Source: Ruminococcus sp. (GTDB taxonomy: Bacteria; Bacillota; Clostridia; Oscillospirales; Ruminococcaceae). From it: 34,324 bases of DNA. This document shows, in pieces, positions 7,402 to 15,026 of this stretch (within the stretch, counting starts at the first letter, position 1; the number at the start of each line of letters is the position of its first letter). A model generated the notes under the pieces. That model searched no databases. It had not been told where the DNA came from and saw only the letters and a program-made list of their open reading frames with translations. Where the stretch lies: assembly GCA_015066815.1 (NCBI GenBank), contig SVNR01000030.1, positions 1-34,324 on the forward strand, written 5' to 3'. Both the position numbers and the translations under genes were made by a program.

Positions 7402-7905
7402 ATGAAAATAAAAATAGCCGGAACTGCAAACGATTCTATAGTTGACGGTCCCGGAATAAGATTTACGATTTTTACGCAGGGCTGTCCTCATCATTGTGAG
7501 GGCTGTCACAATCCCGGAACGCATGATTTTGACGGCGGAAGGTATGAGGAAACAGCTGAGCTGATAAGAAAAATAAAAGAAAATCCGCTTCTTGACGGAG
7601 TGACCTTCAGCGGAGGTGAGCCGTTCTGCCAGCCTCTGCCTCTTGCTGAGATCGCAAAGGAAGCAAAGCTTCTCGGCCTTGATATAGTGACATATACCGG
7701 ATATACTTTTGAATATCTGATAGAACACGCCGATGAAAAAAACGGTTTTTCAGAGCTGCTTGGCTGTACAGACATACTTATTGACGGCAGATATGTTTCA
7801 GAACAAAGAAGTCTTGACGTTCCTTTCAGAGGAAGTCTCAATCAGCGTATACTTGACTGTGCCAGAAGTCTTGAGGAAGGAAAAGCTGTCGGATACAGTC
7901 TTTGA
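7402..7905 (+). CDS. nrdG: Anaerobic ribonucleoside-triphosphate reductase activating protein (radical SAM)
   Basis: This 167-residue radical SAM activase generates the glycyl radical on NrdD. The cluster motif CPHHCEGC has Cys28, Cys32 and Cys35 and is followed by HNPGTHDF, the NrdG form. The DSIVDGPGIRF segment before it and the VTFSGGEPFCQP glycine-rich SAM-binding segment are typical. Length is normal for the family. The gene starts 6 nt after nrdD with only a weak ribosome site, consistent with translational coupling to nrdD. Confidence 0.95.
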   Translation: MKIKIAGTANDSIVDGPGIRFTIFTQGCPHHCEGCHNPGTHDFDGGRYEETAELIRKIKENPLLDGVTFSGGEPFCQPLPLAEIAKEAKLLGLDIVTYTGYTFEYLIEHADEKNGFSELLGCTDILIDGRYVSEQRSLDVPFRGSLNQRILDCARSLEEGKAVGYSL

Positions 7906-7929
7906 TATCATTACACGAAAGGATATAAT

Positions 7930-9549
7930 GTGACGAAACGTGCTTTTTTAAAAAAAATAAAGATTTTTTCACTTTCTCTCATACTTTTTGCTAATATGGT
8001 TTCTGCAGCAGGGTGCAGCAAAGAGGAGGATGACGGTTCAGGATATACCTTTACCTACACTCTCCATGGAAATCCGCAGAATCTTGATCCCCAGCTTGCA
8101 ACAGACCGTTCTTCGCTTATGGTCATAAAAAATATGTTCTTAGGACTTATGACCTTTGATGCGGAGGGAGAGCTTACATGCGGCGTGGCAGAGAGCTTCA
8201 CTGTTTCTGAAGACGGTCTCAGATACAGCTTTACTCTACGTGATGACTGTTACTGGTACAGTGCAGACGGAACGGAAAGTGTGGTTACTGCGCATGACTT
8301 TGTCTATGCCTTCAAAAGAATCTTTGATCCGCAGACGCGGTCTCCTTACAGGGAAAAGTTTTCTTTTATCCATAACGCAAGGACAATAATCGATGGAAAT
8401 ATGGATTATTCAGAGCTTGGCGTCTATGCAGTCAACAACACAGAGCTTGTCTTTCATCTTGACAGAAGTAACTCCGAGTTTCTCTATCTTCTGACTACTC
8501 CGCCTGCAATGCCCTGTAACAAGCAGTTTTTTGAAGGGACTAAAGCGCGGTACGGACTTGATGAAGAGTCAGTTATATCAAACGGCGCTTTTTATATGAC
8601 TCAGTGGTCATATGATGACTATGGAACTGACAATCTTATATATATGAAGCGTAACTATGATAACTCACAGTATGACAGGGTTTTTCCGTATATGCTCACG
8701 TTTATTATAGACAGGGATAAAGATGCCCCGGCTGATAACTTCAACAGCTCGTTGACTGATTGTTATATATCAGAGACTGAGCAGAAAAAAACTTTTATGG
8801 GAACAAGCAGTACCAGAGGATATGAGGTAGCATCGGTAGGTATAACGTTCAACAGGGAGCTTGATATAGACAAGGATATAAAAAAAGCTCTGCTGCTTGC
8901 TATCGACCGTGAATCCCTTGATAATATGGACACAGACGGTTTTCGTTCAGCTTATGGGATAGTTCCCGGAGGGCTGAAGCTTGGCGGAAAAAGCTTCAGG
9001 AACTCTGTACCGGATTCTGAAAACGAACTTTATCAGAGCGAGATGCCAACGATAACAGAAAAAGAAGCCGAGGAGCTTTATTCCTGTACTGATGATGCAA
9101 AGGTTCTGGTAAGAAATACTGCCGACGCAGGTCTTATGAGCAAGATAATAGCGGACTGGCAGGATGAGCTTGGAATATATATAGGTATAGACTATGTAAG
9201 CGACAGTGAGTACTACTCCCGGTTAAGCAGAGGTGAGTACTTTATGGCGTTCAGAGAGATCACGTGTGAGGATAATTCTGTTTATTATTATCTTCTGAAC
9301 TTTGCGGATACGGTATTCGGGGATGATGCCTCGTCCTTTACAGGAGAGCTTGACAGTGCTGTTATGCTTTCTGAGGCTGAAGCGCTGGATATATTCAGCA
9401 GGGTTGAAGGCGATATTATTGACTCAGGGGATTATATTCCGTTGTTTTACAAAAAAAGCTTTCTTGTCAGCAATAAAAAAACAGATGATCTTTACTTTGA
9501 TCCTTTTTCAGGGCAGATAGACTTCAGATATGCAAAGTTTTTTGAGTAA
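7930..9549 (+). CDS. Oligopeptide-type ABC transporter substrate-binding lipoprotein (SBP family 5), orphan
   Basis: This 539-residue protein starts with GTG 7930, preceded by AAAGGA. A lipoprotein signal ends in the lipobox SAAGC with Cys29. The mature protein begins in the solute-binding family 5 style (NPQNLDPQLATDRSS, then MTFDAEGELTCGVAESF and VTAHDFVYAFKRIFDP), typical of OppA/DppA-like peptide binders. The C-terminal half is more divergent and ends FRYAKFFE. No permease or ATPase gene is near, so it must either share a distant transporter or have another role, for example as a sensor. It lies only 24 nt after nrdG, so it is probably co-transcribed with nrdDG. A terminator follows at 9593. 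Confidence 0.88.
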   Translation: MTKRAFLKKIKIFSLSLILFANMVSAAGCSKEEDDGSGYTFTYTLHGNPQNLDPQLATDRSSLMVIKNMFLGLMTFDAEGELTCGVAESFTVSEDGLRYSFTLRDDCYWYSADGTESVVTAHDFVYAFKRIFDPQTRSPYREKFSFIHNARTIIDGNMDYSELGVYAVNNTELVFHLDRSNSEFLYLLTTPPAMPCNKQFFEGTKARYGLDEESVISNGAFYMTQWSYDDYGTDNLIYMKRNYDNSQYDRVFPYMLTFIIDRDKDAPADNFNSSLTDCYISETEQKKTFMGTSSTRGYEVASVGITFNRELDIDKDIKKALLLAIDRESLDNMDTDGFRSAYGIVPGGLKLGGKSFRNSVPDSENELYQSEMPTITEKEAEELYSCTDDAKVLVRNTADAGLMSKIIADWQDELGIYIGIDYVSDSEYYSRLSRGEYFMAFREITCEDNSVYYYLLNFADTVFGDDASSFTGELDSAVMLSEAEALDIFSRVEGDIIDSGDYIPLFYKKSFLVSNKKTDDLYFDPFSGQIDFRYAKFFE

Positions 9550-9592
9550 AACATACCGGATCAAAAAAATGCTTAAAACTATAAAAACACTA

Positions 9593-9631
9593 AGGGCAGA
9601 GCCGAAAAAAACCGAGGCTTCTGCCTTTTTT
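9593..9631 (+). terminator. Rho-independent terminator of the nrdDG/SBP unit
   Basis: AGGGCAGAGCC pairs with GGCTTCTGCCTT (one bulged base) around an A-rich loop, followed by six Ts. Confidence 0.8.
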
Positions 9632-9820
9632 GATTCTTTAGAAAAAATGATTGTTTTTGCCTTGTACATCCGATAACTACGAAAGTTCAGTACATATCTG
9701 CTGATAGTAAGCTTCAAATAAACCTGTCACTTGTTATGACTCAAAACCGTCGTTTTGCATATAAAACAATAAAAAATTGAATAAAAAAACACAAAATCCA
9801 TAGTTTGTATGAATATATGG
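9632..9820. other. Intergenic stretch without a recognisable gene
   Basis: This AT-rich sequence between the SBP terminator and the next promoter has no coding potential that I can support. I looked for the conserved core of c-di-GMP riboswitches because a c-di-GMP-type gene follows, and did not find it. Confidence 0.4.
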
Positions 9821-9849
9821 TTGAGTTTTTTTTATATATGTGCTATAAT
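9821..9849 (+). promoter_or_regulatory. Sigma-A type promoter with extended -10 for the GGDEF/EAL gene
   Basis: TTGAGT at 9821-9826 and TATAAT at 9844-9849 are 17 nt apart. The TGC directly before TATAAT makes an extended -10. The start would be near 9856. Confidence 0.8.
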
Positions 9850-9933
9850 TAATTAAGACAATTATGATTTTGTGGATAATATGATAAAAACAAATTATTA
9901 TAGTTTATGATATGGTTGGGGAGGAAAAGCAAA

Positions 9934-12291
9934 ATGTCGCAAAAAAAGAGATCTGACAGAAAAAAACAAAAGCTCAGTGTAAAGTTTACTCTTATGTGTA
10001 TTTTGCCAGCAGCTTTGGTATTATCTATTCTGTGCTTTGTCAGCGTTATGATAACAAACAAAGGAGTTATCGTAAATATGCAAAAAACGTTAACGGCACA
10101 GGGGGATGTAAAGTGTAATGTACTTGAGGATGCTGTAACAGGCTCGATAAACGCTTCTGTTCTTCCGAAAAAAGCCGCGGAAATAACCGCTGCCCTGAAG
10201 GATTCTGATAACGATAAGGTTGTTCAGATACTTGACAAAATAAAAATCGAAAACAGCATTATATCGGATGTCAGCCTGATGCTTATAGATCAGAACATAA
10301 CGATCGGAAAAAATGGCTCAGGTGCTTTGGACAGTACAGCTTACTGGTATGACACGGAAAAGATATCAAAGGGAGATCCGTATTTTGCAGTAACAAGCAT
10401 AGTATATGATCAGAGTCAGCCGTTGCTTACTTATGTATATCCGTTCAGCTTGTCCCAAAAAAGCATTGACAGCTGTCTGGTGCTGAACTATGACAGCAGA
10501 ACACTGCTCAAGATGCTTGAGCTTACAGTAGCTATAAAAGATTCGAAGTGGCTGGTCGTATCAGATGATAATACTATACTTTATCATTCACTTGGCTATA
10601 ACGAAAAGGCTTTCAGTGATATGGCTTCGTTCCTGGATACACATAATGAATGTACCGTCATAAATAATACTTCAGGCGAAAAGCAAATCATTCATTTTTC
10701 AAAAATAGAAAAAATAGACGACTTAAGACTTTTGTATATTGTTCCGTCTCAGTCTCTTATACAGACCTCGAGACTCAACGTTATCATAGTAGTTGTTGTT
10801 ACTGTGATAAGTATAATCATGCTGGCGTTCTTCATTCTTCTTATGACAAAAAAGATTGTAGGAGAGATAAATTCAATAAAACACAGTCTTAAGGGAATAG
10901 TAAACAGAGATTATACAGAGCGTATCAATATACAGACACGTGATGAGATAGGGGAACTGGCAGAGGACTTTAACTACGTTATTGAGGAGCTTAGATATCA
11001 GGCGGAGCATGACAGCAAGACTGATTTCTTTAACTCTGCAACGTTTCCGAAAAAAGTCAGAAGATATATGATGATGGAACCTGAAAAAACATATTCAGTA
11101 GTACGCGTCGATATAGACAACTTCAGCTTTGTAAATGACATATTTGACTGGGATGTCGGAGATCAGATACTTGTAAAAATAGCATCTGTATTAAAGTCTG
11201 TATTTGATGGAGATGCTGTTCACGGATATCTCGGAAATGACGTTTTTGTAGTGTTTGTCGGATACAACGACAGAGACGATCTGTTCACAAGGGTTATGAG
11301 AGCGAGTGATGCGATAAAGGCGTGTGATGACCGGATAAACCTTGTTCCGCACTTCGGTGTTGTGGAGGATATTTCAGCTGATGCTGATATAACCGTTATG
11401 TGCGATTATGCAGGTGTTGCCCTCAAGACTATCAAGGGAAATCTTTTCGAAGTATATGCTATATATGACGAAAAGTTCAACGAAAAGCACAAGATACACA
11501 AGTACGTTGAAAGCAACAAGCAAAAAGCACTTGATAACAAGGAATTCTTTTTACTTCTTCAGCCTAAGTATGACATAGATACCGGAAAGATAATAGGTGC
11601 AGAGTCGCTTGTGCGCTGGAGGGATCCCGATACAGGTGAGGTTATTTCACCCGGAAGGTTTATTCCTATCTTTGAGAAAAACGGCTTTATAGTAAATCTC
11701 GACAAGTACGTATGGGAAGAAACCTGCAAGATCATCAGTAACTGGAGAGAAAAAGGGTATTATGATATACCGATTTCCGTTAACGTATCCCGCGTACATA
11801 TAACTCACCCTAATTTTACTCAGAAGCTCGAAGATCTTGTGAGAAAATATAACATTCCGCCAAGGCTTCTCGAAATAGAAATAACAGAGAGTGCACTTAT
11901 CGGCGAATCCGAGGCTTTTCTCGAAACAGTCATGAACGACCTCAAATCAAGAGGCTTCAACCTGCTCATGGATGACTTTGCTTCCGGTTATTCATCGCTT
12001 CTGGCTCTTCAGAAGATGCCGTTCGATGTTATCAAGATAGATAAGGCGCTCATAGACAATATAGACGTACCTAAGAACGAAAAGTTCGTGGCAGGAACAG
12101 TATCATTCCTGTTCGATCTCGAAAAGGATATTGTTGTCGAGGGTGTTGAGTATAACTGGCAGAGAGATATACTTAAGAAAACAGGTATCAAAAAGGTTCA
12201 GGGATACTGCTACTCAAGACCTATACCTGTCAGTGAGTTTGAAAAGCTTGCTTTTTCCGAACAGGATGAAGTAAAGCCGGATTCAGATTAA
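9934..12291 (+). CDS. Membrane sensor protein with HAMP, degenerate GGDEF and EAL domains (c-di-GMP phosphodiesterase type)
   Basis: This is a 785-residue protein from ATG 9934, chosen because GGGGAGG lies 9 nt upstream; an ATG at 9907 has no such site. A first membrane segment at about residues 18-42 is followed by an extracellular Cache-like sensor (about 45-275) and a second membrane segment rich in Ile/Val. A HAMP linker containing RDEIGELAEDFNYV comes next. The GGDEF domain has GNDVF at 434-438 instead of GGDEF, so cyclase activity is unlikely. The EAL domain keeps ESLVRW (Glu557), SVNVS, EIEITES, DDFASGYSS, IKIDK and EGVE, the metal and catalytic positions. It therefore probably hydrolyses c-di-GMP at the membrane in response to an outside signal. 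It is monocistronic, ending in a repeat and a terminator. Confidence 0.9.
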   Translation: MSQKKRSDRKKQKLSVKFTLMCILPAALVLSILCFVSVMITNKGVIVNMQKTLTAQGDVKCNVLEDAVTGSINASVLPKKAAEITAALKDSDNDKVVQILDKIKIENSIISDVSLMLIDQNITIGKNGSGALDSTAYWYDTEKISKGDPYFAVTSIVYDQSQPLLTYVYPFSLSQKSIDSCLVLNYDSRTLLKMLELTVAIKDSKWLVVSDDNTILYHSLGYNEKAFSDMASFLDTHNECTVINNTSGEKQIIHFSKIEKIDDLRLLYIVPSQSLIQTSRLNVIIVVVVTVISIIMLAFFILLMTKKIVGEINSIKHSLKGIVNRDYTERINIQTRDEIGELAEDFNYVIEELRYQAEHDSKTDFFNSATFPKKVRRYMMMEPEKTYSVVRVDIDNFSFVNDIFDWDVGDQILVKIASVLKSVFDGDAVHGYLGNDVFVVFVGYNDRDDLFTRVMRASDAIKACDDRINLVPHFGVVEDISADADITVMCDYAGVALKTIKGNLFEVYAIYDEKFNEKHKIHKYVESNKQKALDNKEFFLLLQPKYDIDTGKIIGAESLVRWRDPDTGEVISPGRFIPIFEKNGFIVNLDKYVWEETCKIISNWREKGYYDIPISVNVSRVHITHPNFTQKLEDLVRKYNIPPRLLEIEITESALIGESEAFLETVMNDLKSRGFNLLMDDFASGYSSLLALQKMPFDVIKIDKALIDNIDVPKNEKFVAGTVSFLFDLEKDIVVEGVEYNWQRDILKKTGIKKVQGYCYSRPIPVSEFEKLAFSEQDEVKPDSD

Positions 12292-12301
12292 GCTTTAAAA
12301 C

Positions 12302-12337
12302 TATAGTGAACGAAAAAATATTTTTTCGTTCACTATA
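12302..12337. repeat. Perfect 36-nt palindromic repeat unit
   Basis: Both halves match exactly as reverse complements: TATAGTGAACGAAAAAAT and ATTTTTTCGTTCACTATA. It is the cleanest copy of the window's palindromic repeat and lies 10 nt after the GGDEF/EAL stop codon, directly before that gene's terminator. Confidence 0.9.
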
Positions 12338-12338
12338 A

Positions 12339-12373
12339 AAAAGGATCGGTTCTGTAAGGATCGGTCCTTTTTG
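12339..12373 (+). terminator. Rho-independent terminator of the GGDEF/EAL gene
   Basis: AAAAGGATCGGTTC can pair with GGATCGGTCCTTTT, using several G-U pairs, around a short loop; the T-tract follows. The stem begins right after the perfect palindrome. Confidence 0.7.
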
Positions 12374-12387
12374 TGTGTGGTAACACA

Positions 12388-12416
12388 TTGACTTTGTTTT
12401 TGTAAACTGATATAAT
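12388..12416 (+). promoter_or_regulatory. Sigma-A type promoter with extended -10 for the DUF5718 gene
   Basis: TTGACT at 12388-12393 and TATAAT at 12411-12416 are 17 nt apart, with TGA directly before the -10. The start would be near 12423. Confidence 0.8.
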
Positions 12417-12454
12417 CAAACAGGGAAAAGTTATATATCGGAGGTAAAAAAGTT

Positions 12455-13300
12455 TTGAATACAGAGCTAAAAAAAATGGCGGCTTTCGGAGTTGCCGGAA
12501 ATTTTACAGGACATCTTGAGCAGGCAGGAGAGGCTGCGGATTTTGTGAATGTGAAGGTTGCCGAGGAATCAGCACCGAAGGCGGTATTTCCTACATATAT
12601 TCCGTCAAGGACCGAAGGAATACCGGAGTTTCTTACGGTGTTTCCTTTTGACGCACACAGGATACTGTATCCTGTAGATCAGAACAGGCTTCAGATAGAG
12701 CCGGAGTGTGCTGTTGTTTTTGATGTCTTATGGAACGGCGACAGGGTAGAAAAGCTCATACCTGTAGAATTCGGTGCGTCAAACGACTGTTCGATAAGAC
12801 GTGAGGGCGCAAAAAAAATAAGCATAAAAAAGAACTGGGGAGCTGGCAGCAAGGGTTTTTCAGAGCATACAATAAAGCTTGATTCCTTTGATTCGGATGG
12901 TATCATTAACGATTACAGGATAGCAAGCTTTCTTGTGCGTGATTCAAAGACATATCCATACGGAGAGGACAGTGCCATAAAGGACTACAGTTATATATAC
13001 AGCAGACTTTCAGACTGGATAACAGACAGACTTAATAATCAGCTGGATGAAGGGCCTGCCGAACAGATAGGAAGATATCTTGTTCTTGCCGGTCGTCCGG
13101 AGCGTATCCTTGTTTCAATAGGTGCAACAAGGTATACGGAGTTCGGTGAAAAAAACTTTCTTACATATGGTGACCGTTCTGTGGTTGTTCTCTATCCGGG
13201 TTCAGTCTACAGCAGTGAGGATATCATAAAAATGACAGAAGCAGGCGATCTTGAGCGTGATGATATATCGTTCCTTGATCAGATAGTCGAAAAACTCTGA
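12455..13300 (+). CDS. DUF5718 family protein
   Basis: This 281-residue soluble protein starts with TTG 12455, with CGGAGG about 9 nt upstream. The opening FGVAGNFTGHLEQAGEAADF, the LQIEPECAVVFDV segment, and NDCSIRREGAKKISIKKNWG are the conserved blocks I associate with DUF5718. Family function is unknown. The conserved acidic and His residues in GHLEQAGE and IEPE suggest a metal-dependent fold, perhaps related to fumarylacetoacetate hydrolase-like enzymes, but this is inference. There is no signal peptide or membrane segment. The gene has its own promoter and stands alone between two repeat clusters. Confidence 0.7.
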   Translation: MNTELKKMAAFGVAGNFTGHLEQAGEAADFVNVKVAEESAPKAVFPTYIPSRTEGIPEFLTVFPFDAHRILYPVDQNRLQIEPECAVVFDVLWNGDRVEKLIPVEFGASNDCSIRREGAKKISIKKNWGAGSKGFSEHTIKLDSFDSDGIINDYRIASFLVRDSKTYPYGEDSAIKDYSYIYSRLSDWITDRLNNQLDEGPAEQIGRYLVLAGRPERILVSIGATRYTEFGEKNFLTYGDRSVVVLYPGSVYSSEDIIKMTEAGDLERDDISFLDQIVEKL

Positions 13301-13333
13301 GCGGCATACAGCTTTTTTGAAAATCTGCAAACA

Positions 13334-13549
13334 CAAAAATATTTTTTTGTTCACTATTAGCCGATATGCACTCAGTGACCGCAGGGAACGGATGCGCAAG
13401 GCGATATTAATAAACTATAGTAAACGCAATAAATGAATTGCGTTTACTATTAGCCGATCTGCACGGAGATGACGCAGTCATCGGATGTGCAAGGCAATAT
13501 AAATAAAATAATTATAGTGAAAGTCAGATTTATTTTGACGTTCACTATA
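13334..13549 (+). repeat. Repeat cluster, first part: two hairpin modules and three palindromes
   Basis: The cluster runs half palindrome (13334-13358), hairpin module 1 (13359-13413), a palindrome with a perfect 14-bp stem and 6-nt loop (13417-13450), hairpin module 2 (13452-13512) and a 37-nt palindromic unit (13513-13549). Both modules begin AGCCGAT and contain a GCAC...GYGC hairpin followed by AAGGC and an A/T tract. The central stem of module 2 is a perfect GATGAC-GCA-GTCATC. All asymmetric parts point the same way as the copy at 440-573. Confidence 0.8.
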
Positions 13550-13585
13550 ATTTGCTCTTCAATGGTAGATATCTTCTACAATATG

Positions 13586-13594
13586 TGGTATAAT
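13586..13594 (+). promoter_or_regulatory. Extended -10 promoter for the yfmF-yfmH-lgt-folD operon
   Basis: TGG directly precedes TATAAT at 13589-13594. The -35 region 17 nt upstream is poor (TAGATA), as is common with extended -10 promoters. The start would be near 13601, so the repeat at 13611-13710 would be in the leader. Confidence 0.55.
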
Positions 13595-13610
13595 AAGAAA
13601 GCAGTGTCTG

Positions 13611-13710
13611 TTAGCCGGTATGCACGCCGCTTTCGTAGTCAGCGGATGTGCAAGGCAATGAAAATAAATTAAATACAGTAAACGTCAGATTTATTCTGAT
13701 GCTTACTATA
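13611..13710 (+). repeat. Repeat cluster, second part: hairpin module and 37-nt palindrome in the yfmF leader
   Basis: The module at 13612-13673 has AGCCGGT, a GCAC...GTGC hairpin whose inner arms CCGCT and AGCGG differ from the other copies yet still pair, and AAGGCAAT. It is followed by a 37-nt unit at 13674-13710 with ends TACAGTAAACG and CTTACTATA. The yfmF ribosome site begins only 6 nt after the repeat. Confidence 0.78.
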
Positions 13711-13730
13711 ACATAACAAGGATGGTGCAT

Positions 13731-15026
13731 ATGGAACTAAGTATAAAACGTGATGTTATTGCGGATGGAGTAGGTTTTTCCGCAATAGTTGACACTAAGC
13801 TAAAAACAAATGTACTCAAAATAAAATTTATAACAGAGCTTTCTGAAAAAGAAGCTCCGTTAAACTCTATGGCAGCTATGCTCATAGGTTCAACAAACAA
13901 CAAAATAAAAACATACTCGGAGATGTCAGACAGGCTAAACGCTCTTTATGGTTCATCTATATACACTGACACATCAAAAAGCGGCGACTGTCAGTTTATT
14001 TCGTTTACGGCAAGCTGTATAGATAACCGTTTTGCTCTTGATTCGGAGGATATACTCGGAGAGCTTCTTGATATAGCTGAGGATTGTATTTTTGATCCTA
14101 ATGTTTCAGGTGACGGTTTTGATCCTGTTGAGTTTGAACTCAGACGCCGTGAGCTTACAGAGAGCATAGCAGCTGAGATAAACAACAAGAGAGGCTACGC
14201 CCTGATGCAGTCTCAGAAGCATATATTCAAGGGTGAGCCATGCTCGTATCACCAGTACGGTACAATAGAAAACGCAGAAAAAATTACTTCATCAGAAGTT
14301 CTCAAAGCCTACAGGAAGCTTCTGAAAACGGCAGTCATAGAGATTTACTTTGCTTCACCTTCAGAAAACCTGTCTGTAAAGGAACGTTTTTCAGAGGTTT
14401 TTTCAAAGCTTGAGAGAGAGCCGCAGGATCCTGCATTCAGAACTGTAAGTCCGCTCAAGGATGAGGTGTGTCATGTATGCGATGAGCTTAAAATGAAGCA
14501 GTCAAAGGTAATAATAGCCTACAAGTCGGAAAGCAGTAACAAAAACGCATGTATGGTTTTATCGCGTCTTTTCGGCGGCGCACCTTTTTCAAAGCTTTTT
14601 GCAAATGTACGAGAAAAAATGAGTCTTTGCTACTACTGTACAAGTATGTTTGTGTACAGCAAGGGAACTATGCTCATCGACAGCGGAGTTGAAAGAGAAA
14701 ACGCTGATATTCTTACAGCTGAGGTCGAAAATCAGCTTGATATGCTGAAAAAAGGCGAGTTTACAGATGAGGAGCTTACAAACATAAAGCTTTATATAGT
14801 GAACTCCGTAAAGTCAGTAAGTGACTCACCGTCCCAGCTTATAAACTGGTATTTTTCATGCTACTGTAACCGGGATATTATTTCTCCGGAACAGTATATA
14901 GAGCAGATAATGTCAGTTACCCGTGAGGAAGTCACAGAGGCTGCAAGGTCGTTTGCGGCAGATACTGTGTATGTTCTGGCGGCAAAGGAAAGTGAAGAAA
15001 ACGGAGAGGTGGATTCGGATGAATAA
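13731..15026 (+). CDS. yfmF: M16 peptidase-like protein, YfmF type (no zinc motif)
   Basis: This 431-residue protein has the insulinase (M16) fold but no HxxEH motif, which marks it as the non-catalytic partner of the next gene. Recognisable segments are MAAMLIGSTNNKIKTYSEMSDRLNALYGSS at the N-terminal half, and KSVSDSPSQLINWYFSCY with SPEQYIEQIMSVTREEV near the end. In Bacillus the YfmF/YfmH pair is linked to EF-P 5-aminopentanol modification. ATG 13731 is chosen over ATG 13722 because AAGG at 13718-13721 abuts 13722 but is well spaced from 13731. It overlaps yfmH by 8 nt, so the two are probably translationally coupled. Confidence 0.85.
   Translation: MELSIKRDVIADGVGFSAIVDTKLKTNVLKIKFITELSEKEAPLNSMAAMLIGSTNNKIKTYSEMSDRLNALYGSSIYTDTSKSGDCQFISFTASCIDNRFALDSEDILGELLDIAEDCIFDPNVSGDGFDPVEFELRRRELTESIAAEINNKRGYALMQSQKHIFKGEPCSYHQYGTIENAEKITSSEVLKAYRKLLKTAVIEIYFASPSENLSVKERFSEVFSKLEREPQDPAFRTVSPLKDEVCHVCDELKMKQSKVIIAYKSESSNKNACMVLSRLFGGAPFSKLFANVREKMSLCYYCTSMFVYSKGTMLIDSGVERENADILTAEVENQLDMLKKGEFTDEELTNIKLYIVNSVKSVSDSPSQLINWYFSCYCNRDIISPEQYIEQIMSVTREEVTEAARSFAADTVYVLAAKESEENGEVDSDE

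Noticed and set aside
9632-9933. c-di-GMP riboswitch upstream of the GGDEF/EAL gene
   Set aside because: The conserved GEMM core was sought and not found; the interval only shows an ordinary extended -10 promoter and a short leader.
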